Shown: positions 27,653-36,420 of the stretch, piece by piece
Layout of the letters: each line of letters begins with the position of its first letter
Position numbering within the stretch: the stretch's first letter is position 1
Origin: Microcoleus sp. bin38.metabat.b11b12b14.051
GTDB taxonomy: Bacteria; Cyanobacteriota; Cyanobacteriia; Cyanobacteriales; Microcoleaceae
NCBI RefSeq assembly: GCF_013299165.1
Contig: NZ_JAAFKD010000009.1
Span: forward strand, 124,001 to 188,000
DNA length: 64,000 nt
Direction of reading: 5' to 3'
Position numbers and translations under genes: made by a program
The notes under the pieces: generated by a model
Seen by the model: the letters and a program-made list of their open reading frames with translations, nothing else
What the model was told of the DNA's origin: nothing
Database searches by the model: none

Positions 27653-28426
27653 ATGACACTTTATAATTTTTTACTAAAATCTATCGAGTTCTGGCAAAAG
27701 CATTCAGGATTGACAAATCTTAAGACTCATACTATTTATGCCAAATTAATAGACTCTCAGTCTTTAGTTATCGATTTGGGGGCAAATGTAGGTCAATTTA
27801 GCGCCGAGATCAATCGTGAATTCAATTGTAAGTGTTACGCAATAGAAGCCGTTCCTGCCGTATATTCTCAAATTCCTGAAAATAACTTACTTAAAAAATT
27901 CAACTATGCAATTTCTGACCAAAATCAAACTATTAATTTATATCTTTGAGAAAATCGAGAATGTCACAGTGTCAGCGAGGAAGCAGCCAGCATTTACGGT
28001 CTTCAGGGAGTTATCTCAGTCGATGCCATGACACTCGATACTTTTTTGAACAAGCATAAAATTGAGTCCATCGATCTCTTGAAAGTAGATATTGAAGGTG
28101 CTGAAGAAGCCCTTTTTAACTCAACGAGCGATGCTACGCTCTGCAATATTAAGCAAATCACGATCTAGTTTCACGATTTTGTTCCCGGTTCTATTAGCGC
28201 TGACGAAGTTAACAAAATTGTTAGCAGATTAAAAAAATTTGGTTTTGTCTGCCTCCCATTTTCATATTTGTTGCCCGATATTGATACCTGCGATTTTTTG
28301 TTTGTTAATACAAATCAGTGTAAAATTCCGTATCAAGATTGGGTGGGTTTTAAAATTATCAATTTGCTTCTGAGCGCACAAAAAGCCAAATCATTTTTAC
28401 TCCGTTCAGCAATTGGGCGCCAATAA
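27653..28426 (+). pseudogene. FkbM family methyltransferase with two in-frame stops
   Basis: One reading frame of 258 codons shows an FkbM-type SAM methyltransferase: VIDLGANVGQFS (SAM motif I), YAIEAVPAVYSQI, then VDAMTLDTFLNKH and IDLLKVDIEGAEEALF (hallmark), then FHDFVPGS. It is interrupted by TGA at 27947-27949 (before ENRECHSV) and TAG at 28166-28168 (before FHDFVP); each can be explained by one substitution from a sense codon (TCA or GAG). No frameshift is needed. Such enzymes usually methylate glycans or secondary metabolites and often sit with glycosyltransferases, as here. Confidence 0.85.
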
Positions 28427-28626
28427 GCTATTACTGAAAATCGGCGATAAATTCACCGCAAATTTAAGCGTCATCCTATGCAAATCTATCTATTCATCAC
28501 TCCATTCCGGTTTTTTCAGGTAGAGGTCGCTATCCCCTGCCCGCTGACAACTACCCACTGACAACTGAGGGCGGGCACGGGGGCACCGCCCCTACCAACT
28601 GAGGGCGGGCACGGGGGCACCGCCCC

Positions 28627-28642
28627 TACCAACTGTCAACTG
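28627..28642. repeat. CAACTGT heptamers next to GC-rich duplicated unit
   Basis: At 28565-28625 a unit GAGGGCGGGCACGGGGGCAC plus CGCCCCTACCAACT occurs twice; heptamers CAACTGT follow up to the stop of the glycosyltransferase pseudogene. Confidence 0.6.
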
Positions 28643-29767
28643 TCACTTGAAAACTACCTCATTTGCGACCAACTTGTGATGAAGCATTTTCAGTTCCAAC
28701 AATTCTTCGCGTAGCTGGTGAGGTAGGGGAACATCAACTTTTTCCAGCATACTCTGAATCCGATATCTCCAATCGTGACGAGCTACACTCTGGGTATAAT
28801 TGCGCTTGTAGATAGACTGAAGGCGCTTTGTATCCTGTAAAAGTTCTTCAATTAATTCTACGCTTTTTTGGGGATTGTCAGGCAACTCAATAGTTGCATC
28901 TTCCCAATCAAACAACTGATCCATTAGAGGCGTAGTGGGACGTTTACCAACAATGGCGCCACCAGTCGCAGCGCCGTAAAACCACCGCAACGTAACAAAC
29001 GAGTAAGGAAACTTACGCATACCAGGATAGAGCGTGTCAAATGCTAAGGTAATCTTGCTATTTCTCAGAAGGTGAAATAGCAGCAGAGTATCCTCCTCAT
29101 CTTGCCGCTTTTCGTAAGGCAATTTGGGATAGCATTCTTCCATCCGGGGTGTCGATTTATAGTAAATTCGATCCGAACCGGGTTGATTGAATTTATTGAA
29201 GAAGGCACTGTGATACTGTGCGGGTATCCGCCCGAAGCTCGTTACATCGATCGAACGTTTGACTTGACACGAACCTTGAGCGAGAACATCTGCACCAAAA
29301 GGCAGCAGCGATACTGGTATTTTAAAATGTTGCGTGAGTTCATCTATAACTTCGGGCAGTGGCACGAATAAACGATCGAGATTCTAGACATTTTTTGAGT
29401 AACTGTTTGTATCCCAGGCATCGAATACATAACCAATTACCACATCAAAACGCTGGCGCCAGTTAGGTATGCTCGATAGCAGCTCCAAATCGGCTCCTGA
29501 AAGCCCAACAGTCAGCAAAACGTTGGGCTTGTTCGACAGTTCAGGTAATGAATCTAACTTATAGAAACCTGTAGTAGACTTGATAACTTTACGCACGATT
29601 CGATTAGGAAGTGGCGACATTCCCTCCGAGCGCTCCAGCCACTGGCGGGCTGATGGTATCAAAAGTTGTGCGTTGCAGGTGCGTACTAGAATATTTTCTA
29701 ATTCAAAAACTCGGTACCAAGAAACATGGGATGCTAAAGCCCGTGAAGAGAGTATAAAAATATTCAT
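28643..29767 (-). pseudogene. Glycosyltransferase interrupted by one amber codon
   Basis: Two open stretches (29767-29384 and 29383-28643) are in the same frame and are separated only by TAG at 29386-29384. The joined product (~373 residues) reads MNIFILSSRALASHVSWYR, then DVVIGYVFDAWD, then after the stop NLDRLFVPLPEVIDEL, and later WFYGAATGGAIVGKRP, which resembles the C-terminal donor-binding part of GT-B (family 1-like) glycosyltransferases. A second translation start after the stop is possible. It is convergent with the FkbM pseudogene. Confidence 0.75.
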
Positions 29768-29887
29768 AGTTAGTTTTTATTTGAGTACAGGACACCCAAC
29801 ATTATAACGATCGAGCCAAGGCTGCGGTCAATACAATTAGGACTTTTTCTTGAGGAATAAAGTTTTTTTTGTAAGCTATTAGTAGCG

Positions 29888-30020
29888 ATTTATACGACAA
29901 TACGGTTCACTTAAAGTTTTTTTGTCATTGCGAGCGTACCCGCGAAGCAATCGCAGTGTTTATTTTTCACATGATTTTATAGACTGAACAGTCTTAAGTA
30001 AACCGTATTGATTTATACGA
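29888..30020. mobile_element. MITE-like element with 10-bp target duplication (copy 1)
   Basis: The body 29898-30010 (113 bp) starts CAATACGGTTCACTTAA and ends TTAAGTAAACCGTATTG, 17-bp terminal inverted repeats with one mismatch. It is flanked by perfect 10-bp direct repeats ATTTATACGA (29888-29897 and 30011-30020). The interior has a GTCATTGCGAGCG...GAAGCAATCGCAG segment. The copy at 40636-40793 has the same ends but another interior and another duplication. Confidence 0.9.
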
Positions 30021-30211
30021 TGGAATTAGCTGATTTTTGTGAAGATATTTTGGTCGCGGGAGCCCTAATTCCCGCCACAGCAAAGATAATATCGGCAAGC
30101 AACCGGACACGATATCAGTACAAAAACTGGTACACAAATGCTACCGATAGAATCAAGTTTGCACTGCAAAATCTCCGGGTGCGATTCCCCAGTTTACCCA
30201 GCTAATTGCTT

Positions 30212-30361
30212 CTAGTGCAATCCTAAATGATTTGTACATATTTGTAGGGGTAGTGCCCCCGTGCCTACCAAGAGCGTCAACTAAAGAGGGCAACCACGGG
30301 GGGTTGCCCCTACAAGAATTACACTGATGAACGGACTCGATAATGATTTAGGATTGCTATA
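30212..30361. repeat. Nested inverted repeat (CAATCCTAAAT ends)
   Basis: Outer arms GCAATCCTAAATGATTT (about 30216) and AATGATTTAGGATTGC (ends about 30357) enclose inner arms GTAGGGGTAGTGCCCCCGTG and CACGGGGGGTTGCCCCTAC. Confidence 0.75.
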
Positions 30362-30555
30362 GTGCCGATCGCACTTGTGGAGGAACTCGCAAAGCGTGAA
30401 GGTGTCCCGTACTCGGACAAGTCATTCTTAACAACAATATTGGCTCTAGATCGACATTCTCAATTTTCAACAAAATATATTCTTGGTAGGGATAGCCCTC
30501 CGCGGCTACCCACTTGTCTAATTCTATTCCTTGCAATTCTTGACAAATTCTCGGA

Positions 30556-30659
30556 TAAGCTGTTCTACATTTAAATTGTGTATAAAAAATCAATCAAACA
30601 ATGAGTGGTATGGCTTTGAGCAGCGTACCGAATATGTAATTTAAATGCGCGACAGCTTA
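30556..30659. mobile_element. TAAGCTGT-ended MITE-like element (copy 2, 104 bp)
   Basis: Starts TAAGCTGTTCTACATTTAAA and ends AATTTAAATGCGCGACAGCTTA, matching the ends of 10392-10494. Its right terminus supplies the TAA stop (30657-30659 on the minus strand) of the DUF6745-like gene, so it appears to have inserted into or at the end of that gene. Confidence 0.75.
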
Positions 30660-31527
30660 GCCGTAGCTTGCGGGGCGGGACGCCATCGCCCCAATCAACA
30701 CTCGCCGCACTTCGGCATTATGTTGTGTTAGCAACCATGAAGCTTCCCACGACTGCGGCGCAACTTCACCCATGGTTTCCGGTAGCACCACGCCGTGATA
30801 GCAGTAGACGCGAAACTTGTCAGCAAATTCGACGGCTGGCCCAGATATGGCGTGAAGCAAATCATCGCTGTCAAAATGAATTTGTCGCGGGCGATCGCAC
30901 ACAAAGCACTTTTTCTCAAACGGATAAATCCAGCCGCAATTTTCCGTTAAGGATTTAAAAGCTGAATGTAAAGCGCGATCGCCATCGAGTTTTAACACTT
31001 CAATACAAAAATCTACCCAACTTCCGTGACAAGCCAAAAGTTCGGAAACTATGCAGTTATTTTGATAAGTCCCCTCGATCCCGAATTTCTGAAATCTCTC
31101 GCCCACATTCCTGGCTAATTTGAGATAAAGTTCCTGTTTCACGTGAAAGTGCAGTTGATTCATCAGTTGAGCGTACAGCGGGTTGTAGAGTTGGCTGTAA
31201 ATGTGATTTTCCAGTTCCCAGCAGATTTGACTTCTGAGTCGATCGTACAATGGATTGTGAATTTTGTTGCGGATTTCGGTGCCGCAGCAATGGCCGGTAG
31301 CGTCTGTGCTTAGCGCTTCCACAGCCTGTAAAGCTATGTAAGGGCTGTCACCAAAAATAATTTCCGGTTCCCCGCAGCCGATGATGTTGTAGGCGGTGTT
31401 GATGGCTGCTGTCGCCAGCGGGCGATCGCCAGCGTGCGATCGATCGTCCAATTTGCCACCATTTGTGGCGATACATGGGAATTAGCGCTGTTTGTTGGGG
31501 AGTAAGGGCGATCGTTGGTAGAGCCAT
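30657..31527 (-). pseudogene. DUF6745-like protein, frameshifted and 3'-truncated
   Basis: From ATG 31527 the frame reads MALPTIALTPQQTALIPMYR then HKWWQIGRS, the usual start of this family, but it then leaves the family frame. From about 31450 the next frame resumes with DRPLATAAINTAYNIIGCGEPEIIFGDSPYIA (in part) and continues for over 240 codons, including GWIYPFEKKCFVCDRPRQIHF and FRVYCYHGVVLPE, typical of DUF6745. A one- or two-base indel at 31420-31450, inside a cluster of CGATCG motifs, explains this. The 3' end stops in the TAA of a MITE. Function of the family unknown. Confidence 0.7.
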
Positions 31528-31640
31528 ATTATTTGATTTATCCTCAAAAAATTAATTTACTTCGCTCTTTCTAACTTGACTTTTCTCAATTCCTGAGGGT
31601 TCAAATCCGAACATCAATTTTTTTGATGGCAGTTATTAGA

Positions 31641-32243
31641 TTAACGATTGTAATTAACTATTTTTTGTAAAGCCCCTAAAATCAAAGGAACATTATCGAG
31701 ATAATAAACATCATCATCAATAATTAAATGATTCTCTTCTAATTTCAGAAACCGCCACACAACGCCCGTAGTCACGCAGCCAAATACCGCAGGTTTTGAA
31801 TTTTGTTGGCGTTCGTTAAATAGCTGAGCTGCCACCATTTGTGCGGCACACTGTGGCAGACAAGATTCTATTTCTGAGCCTTTCGTTTCTCTGACTGCAA
31901 AAAACGGAACTTTTATTTCAAAATCAAACGGCACGTCAGACAGTAGAAAGTCGCATTCTCCGTGCAATCCCCGAGCAACATCTACCTCAAATGACCAACC
32001 GGAAAAAATGGAAAATTTTCTGTTATTTTTCTCTCTACATTCCAACAAGACAGGAGAAATAATCCGTTCCGCACGTTCTTTTGCAGTTGTTACAGCAGTG
32101 TTAGAACTAATTTCAATAGCTCTCCAGAGCCATGGGGAGGGTTCTACAGGAATAAGCTTGGTATTTGATAAAATAGGACTGAGGGATATATCCAATCCAA
32201 ACCGATCTTTTAATTGTTGGAAAGTGAAAGATTTATAAGACAT
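31641..32243 (-). CDS. PD-(D/E)XK nuclease-like protein, unknown
   Basis: A 200-residue protein. The segment GECDFLLSDVPF (Asp near residue 97) followed ~22 residues later by FFAVRETKG (Glu-Thr-Lys) and then LPQCAAQMVAAQLFNERQ matches the order of the PD-(D/E)XK fold: D, ExK, and a Q-rich helix. An N-terminal helical region precedes it. Lone cyanobacterial proteins of this type are common and uncharacterised. Nuclease activity is inferred from the motif only. Confidence 0.6.
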   Translation of the reverse strand: MSYKSFTFQQLKDRFGLDISLSPILSNTKLIPVEPSPWLWRAIEISSNTAVTTAKERAERIISPVLLECREKNNRKFSIFSGWSFEVDVARGLHGECDFLLSDVPFDFEIKVPFFAVRETKGSEIESCLPQCAAQMVAAQLFNERQQNSKPAVFGCVTTGVVWRFLKLEENHLIIDDDVYYLDNVPLILGALQKIVNYNR

Positions 32244-32645
32244 ATTTCTGAGATCGCTTGGTGGAAATCAATATATAGCCTTTCTCAAAAAGGTGAGGTA
32301 TGTCGGGCATAGGGCATAGGGCATAGGGCATAGGGCATAGGGCATAGGGCATAGGGCATAGGGCATAGGGCATACCTCATGTTTTTGAGAACCGCTATAA
32401 GATCGAGACATAAAGCGAATGAAAGAATGCTAAGTTCGCTTGTAGGCAGGACTTAAGCCTCATCTACCCGGTTTCTGCAATAAATCTTGGTTTGGTAGCG
32501 AAGTATCTAGTCAGAAACCGGGTAGAGCGCCCGGTGCGTAAGTCCTAATATACCAACCCTTGCAGAATTTGTGAACCTCTCTTTTCTGCCTTCTGTCGCA
32601 ACGATAACTAAATGCTTGTTCCTTCTTCCCTCCGACTTCTTGCTT
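32244..32645. other. Intergenic with MITE-like element and CCGGGT hairpin
   Basis: After the element 32272-32399 there is one pair ACCCGGTTTCTGC (about 32468) and GAAACCGGGTAGAG (about 32514). No gene is seen. Confidence 0.6.
32272..32399. mobile_element. MITE-like element with internal heptamers (copy 2)
   Basis: Ends TATAGCCTTTCTCAAAAAGG and, inverted, GTTTTTGAGAACCGCTATA. The interior between GTGAGGTA and TACCTCAT is almost only the heptamer GGCATAG, about ten copies (32305-32373). Same ends as 7250-7377 but a different heptamer. Confidence 0.75.
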
Positions 32646-34115
32646 CTAAGTATTTAACCACTGAAGCAGGATTTTAGGTGCCGGCAACAAAATTAGCAAC
32701 AACAGCCCGATCGCCAGCAACCCCAAAAAATCGCGCCCGTTGTCCAATTCGCTGACATCATTCAAAGCCGGTTCGTCATTGAGCGGCGTCAGAAACAAGA
32801 TAATTGCCCACAACAGCAAGCCCTGTTCCAAAAAAGCCAGCAGCAGCATACAAACTCTAGCAAATTGCCCGATCGCCATACTCGCTCGCTGGCCGAACAT
32901 CGCGTGTACAATGTGTCCCCCGTCAAATTGTCCCACCGGCATCAAATTAAACGCCGTCACGATCAAACCCAAATAACCAGCCACCGCTACCGGATGCAAA
33001 TTAATCGCAGTTTCCGCATTCAAAGCACCGCCCAAAGTTAACTTGCTCAACAAAGTCATCACCAGGGAAAATTTAGGAGAAAAAGAATCAAAATTCAACA
33101 TTCCCGACTTCTCAGACAGCGGTACAATTGTCGATCGAGCCAAACCCCAAATCAACAACGGCACTGTCGCAACCAAACCAGCCAGCGGGCCGGCAATACT
33201 GATGTCAAACAAAGCTCGGCGGTTGGGAATTGGACTGCGAATTTGAATGAAAGCGCCAAAAGTTCCCAAGAAAAAAGGAATCGGAATAAAATAAGGCAGA
33301 GTCGTGCGAATCTTGTAGAATTTGGCAGCTAAATAGTGACCGGATTCGTGAAATCCTAAAATCGCAATTAGAGCCAGGGAATAAGGCAAACCCTGAAGCA
33401 AGATATACGGGTTAGACTGCAAAGTTTTTTCAGTAACTCCGGCAATTTGCGACCCAACAATCGTAGTGGTAAACACCGTAATTAGCACCAAAGCTAAGGC
33501 AAAAAACGGTCTGGTTAAAGATTCTGTTTTGACCGGAGTTTCCCCAGATTGGCGGCTGGGATTGGGAACGATCGCAAAAAAAGGTTTACCGCTCAAGCTG
33601 TTTTGAAATATCACTAAAAAGCGATCGCCAAAATGCTGCTCCACATTCTCCCGAACCGCCTGATAAGCCGCCTCCGGGTTCGCGCGCAACTGTCCGCGAC
33701 AAATCACAGCCTGCGGGCGAAATTCCAAATCTCGCAAACTGAAAATAGACCAAGGAAAACAATCGCGCAAACTCGCTTCTTCCGCTGCATCTATCGGGCG
33801 CAGGGGAGGTTTTGGCGCCTCTTCAGTCGCAGCGCCCGCTACGGGCGTTTGGGTTTCGGGGGTAATTTCCTGGCGCCCCAACTGCACCAAAAACCAGTAC
33901 AAAACAGGACAAACCAAAAAAGGTATAATTACCAACTCCGGCGGTGCAGTTTTTTTGGCGCCGTTGGCCAAAACCCAACCGCTCCAAATCAGCGCTGGCG
34001 CCATCATTACCAGCCACAGCAGCCAGATCGGAGTTCGCGTGATGCGACTGATGCTGCTCTGCAACAAGTAGTAAGATATCAGCCCCAACACGAACAACCA
34101 TAGTAAAAAGAACAT
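32646..34115 (-). CDS. Site-2 protease family (M50) membrane metalloprotease
   Basis: A 489-residue intramembrane zinc protease. Membrane segments at ~3-20 and ~30-52, a soluble region (~90-200), then the M50 core: HExxH zinc motif in ILGFHESGHYLAAKFY, and the third ligand in NLMPVGQFDGGHIVHAMFG. Further hydrophobic segments follow to the C-terminus. This matches the S2P/EGY1-like branch of cyanobacteria and plastids, which cleave membrane-bound regulators. Its start codon lies only 12 bp from the divergent MBL gene. Confidence 0.9.
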   Translation of the reverse strand: MFFLLWLFVLGLISYYLLQSSISRITRTPIWLLWLVMMAPALIWSGWVLANGAKKTAPPELVIIPFLVCPVLYWFLVQLGRQEITPETQTPVAGAATEEAPKPPLRPIDAAEEASLRDCFPWSIFSLRDLEFRPQAVICRGQLRANPEAAYQAVRENVEQHFGDRFLVIFQNSLSGKPFFAIVPNPSRQSGETPVKTESLTRPFFALALVLITVFTTTIVGSQIAGVTEKTLQSNPYILLQGLPYSLALIAILGFHESGHYLAAKFYKIRTTLPYFIPIPFFLGTFGAFIQIRSPIPNRRALFDISIAGPLAGLVATVPLLIWGLARSTIVPLSEKSGMLNFDSFSPKFSLVMTLLSKLTLGGALNAETAINLHPVAVAGYLGLIVTAFNLMPVGQFDGGHIVHAMFGQRASMAIGQFARVCMLLLAFLEQGLLLWAIILFLTPLNDEPALNDVSELDNGRDFLGLLAIGLLLLILLPAPKILLQWLNT

Positions 34116-34127
34116 AATATTTATTCC

Positions 34128-34820
34128 ATGCCTCTCAATACATCCTTGAAACCTCAGAGTTCAGCGTCCAAACAGCCCAGACAGGTGCTGGAAAATACTT
34201 TTGCTTTCGCGCCTAACCGGGATACGCTGGGTGCGACGGCTTATTTCATTGTAGAAAACGAATCGAACATCCTGGTGGATTGTCCGGCTTGGAATGAGAT
34301 CAACCAAACATTTTTGGATTCGCGCGGTGGCGTGCGCTTGCTGTTTCTCACTCACCGCGGCGCCATCGCCAAGGCGCGGGAGATTCAGGAATCCACGGGC
34401 TGCGATATCCTGATTCAAGAACAGGAGGCTTATTTGCTCCCCCAATTGCGGGTGACGGTTTTTGAGCGAGAATTGGCTCTGAGCGATCGAATAAAAGTAT
34501 TATGGACTCCCGGTCACTCCCCCGGTTCCTCTTGCCTTTACGATGGTGCTAGCGGGGGAGTGCTGTTTAGCGGCAGACACTTGCTTCCCAGCCGCGCAGG
34601 CGCCCCTGTACCGCAGAGAACGGCAAAAACTTTTCACTGGCCGCGCCAAATTAACAGCGTTCAGTCTATCATCGATCGATTTTCGCCCTCCACTTTGCAA
34701 TATATCTGCCCCGCTGCGAATACCGGTTATTTGCGCGGCCAAGGATCGATCGATCGAGCTTTTGAACAATTAACCAATCTGAATTTAACCGTTTGTTTGG
34801 AGTCGAAACCAGAACCGTAA
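34128..34820 (+). CDS. MBL-fold protein with incomplete metal site
   Basis: A 230-residue metallo-beta-lactamase fold protein: TAYFIVENESNILVDCPAW at the start, LLFLTHRGAIAKA at the place of the HxHxDH motif, WTPGHSPGSSCLYDG with the third-ligand His, and VLFSGRHLLP where active members have SGDHLL. Only single histidines remain and the bridging Asp is Arg, so classical dinuclear zinc hydrolysis is doubtful. ATG 34128 is 12 bp from the divergent protease start. Confidence 0.8.
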   Translation: MPLNTSLKPQSSASKQPRQVLENTFAFAPNRDTLGATAYFIVENESNILVDCPAWNEINQTFLDSRGGVRLLFLTHRGAIAKAREIQESTGCDILIQEQEAYLLPQLRVTVFERELALSDRIKVLWTPGHSPGSSCLYDGASGGVLFSGRHLLPSRAGAPVPQRTAKTFHWPRQINSVQSIIDRFSPSTLQYICPAANTGYLRGQGSIDRAFEQLTNLNLTVCLESKPEP

Positions 34821-34849
34821 ATCTATGGTGCACCCTCAGTGACTCAATT

Positions 34850-34985
34850 ATAACTGAGTGCAGAAACCTGGTTTTTTGATAAAAACAGGACTTGCGCGTG
34901 GGGGCGAGAAACCGGGTTTCTACGAGTTTTGCCGACAGCAACGAGAAATACACGAAGAAACCCGGTTTCTGAGGTCGTGCGAGCG
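34850..34985. repeat. AAACCGGGTTT family hairpins
   Basis: CAGAAACCTGGTTTTTTG, GAGAAACCGGGTTTCTACG and AGAAACCCGGTTTCTGAGG occur within 120 bp; the last two form an inverted pair. Confidence 0.8.
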
Positions 34986-35093
34986 CCAACTATTTGACGC
35001 TATTTGTAAGGTACACCACCAGCACCCTACATGATTCTTCAGTCTCTTCAAGACAAAAGAAAGTTTGTATCGTGGTTAAAACAACAGATTGTT

Positions 35094-35654
35094 ATGGAAA
35101 AAACCGAAAAACAAAAAATGCTCGATGGCGAATTATATATAGCAGCAGACGAGCAATTGACAGCAGAACGCTTGCGAGCTCGCCGCCTTGCTAGAATCTA
35201 CAATTCTACCTGCGAAGACGAACCCGACAAACGGTTAGAAATCCTTGCCGAATTATTCGGCGCAGTCGGGCCGAAAGTTGAAATCGAGCCGCCTTTTTAC
35301 TGCGACTACGGCAGCAATATTTATGCTGGAAACGGATTGTACATGAATTTGGGCTGCGTAATTCTCGACTGCAATCGAGTTAACATCGGCGAAAATTTGC
35401 TGTGCGGGCCCCACGTGCAAATCTACACTGCTTGTCACCCTACCGATCCAGAAATTCGACTTTCTGGCCGAGAGTTTGCCAGAGCCATTAATATTGGCAA
35501 TAATGTTTGGATTGGTGGAGGCAGTATTATTTGTCCGGGAGTCACTATTGGAGACAATAGCACGATCGGCGCAGGCAGTGTTGTCGTCAAAGATATCCCC
35601 GCTAATGTCGTGGCGGCGGGGAATCCTTGCCGGATTGTCCGGCAGTTGCCTTAG
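35094..35654 (+). CDS. Sugar O-acetyltransferase (maltose/galactoside acetyltransferase type)
   Basis: A 186-residue acetyl-CoA-dependent transferase of the Maa/LacA/NodL type. MEKTEKQKMLDGELYIAADEQL is the usual start, so ATG 35094 is preferred over 35031. The left-handed beta-helix is clear (CDYGSNIYAGNGLYMNLGCVILD, IGDNSTIGAGSVVVKDIPANVVAAGNPCRIV in part), with the catalytic His in TACHPTDPEIR. The acceptor sugar is unknown. Confidence 0.92.
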   Translation: MEKTEKQKMLDGELYIAADEQLTAERLRARRLARIYNSTCEDEPDKRLEILAELFGAVGPKVEIEPPFYCDYGSNIYAGNGLYMNLGCVILDCNRVNIGENLLCGPHVQIYTACHPTDPEIRLSGREFARAINIGNNVWIGGGSIICPGVTIGDNSTIGAGSVVVKDIPANVVAAGNPCRIVRQLP

Positions 35655-35847
35655 TGTGGTACGATCGACTCGCTGGCGCAATGACCCGCAGCAAGCTCAA
35701 CCCAAAAATTTTAGAGATTATAACAATCGGTTTGAGATTTTTTACGTATAATTTCCTAGAAAAATTCCCAGCAAAAATCTCAAATCAGGCATCTAAAATC
35801 CCTGGATTTTTCCCCCTCAGTTCTCAACTCCTACTCACCAGATTTTT

Positions 35848-36312
35848 ATGACAACTGCAACAGTTTATCCCAACGCACCCGAACTCGGCACCGATGACTA
35901 CATAGCAGTGGGTTTAGCCACCTGCTTCATCAAAGAAGAAGGCGAAGTGCATCAAGTAAAAGTAATCGAACCTATCCCCTCAGCAGCTTTAGAAGCAATT
36001 GTCAAGGGAATTCCCACATCCTATGAGATGGCTTGGGGGACGACTTTAGGATCGGTATTTGACGGCGAATCACCAAAGAGGATGCCGGAATTCCCCGCAG
36101 AAGCTCAGTTTAGCGAAGAATTTGGCTTTCGGGCGATCGCCGCAGCTCGCACTTACAAAATTCGCCCGGAAGCTCAAGTACACATTCCCCAAGGAACTGT
36201 TCGCAATGACTTTACCTATTCTTTAGAACGCAAAAGGGTGCTCAATACCGAGCGCGTAATTCGCACTGAAGATAATGTGAAACAGCACGAACACACTCAC
36301 AAAGTTCTTTAA
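35848..36312 (+). CDS. Conserved cyanobacterial protein, unknown
   Basis: A 154-residue soluble protein beginning MTTATVYPNAPELGTDDYIA, with a conserved-looking core (VKVIEPIPSAALEAIVKGIP) and a charged C-terminus ending EHEHTHKVL-like (KQHEHTHKVL). I recognise it only as a protein found in many cyanobacteria. The histidine-rich end may bind metal (inference). It is convergent with avtA. Confidence 0.65.
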   Translation: MTTATVYPNAPELGTDDYIAVGLATCFIKEEGEVHQVKVIEPIPSAALEAIVKGIPTSYEMAWGTTLGSVFDGESPKRMPEFPAEAQFSEEFGFRAIAAARTYKIRPEAQVHIPQGTVRNDFTYSLERKRVLNTERVIRTEDNVKQHEHTHKVL

Positions 36313-36329
36313 CAGTTGACTGTTGACAC

Positions 36330-36400
36330 TTGACTGTTGACAGGTTTGTAGTGAGGACTTTAGTCCGCATCCATCCAAGGACTAAAGTCCTCACTACAAA
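36330..36400. repeat. GTCC hairpin unit between convergent genes
   Basis: GTTGACTGTTGACA heptamer-like runs, then GTAGTGAGGACTTTAGTCC and its inverse GGACTAAAGTCCTCACTAC. Confidence 0.7.
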
Positions 36401-36420
36401 CAAGGTAGCAAATAATCTCA

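Larger units (their letters stand above)
29768..30656. other. Repeat-rich stretch without a supported gene
   Basis: Made up of the element at 29888-30020, the hairpin at 30212-30361 and the TAAGCTGT element at 30556-30659. The segment 30021-30205 stays open on the plus strand (MELADFCEDILVAGALIP start) but has no recognisable family, and 30362-30555 is likewise unassigned. Confidence 0.5.

Noticed and set aside
27950-28426. Second independent gene after the first FkbM stop
   Set aside because: Same frame and continuous family similarity across both stops show one broken gene.
30357-30593. 78-codon minus-strand frame
   Set aside because: Starts inside the TAAGCTGT element and has no family resemblance.
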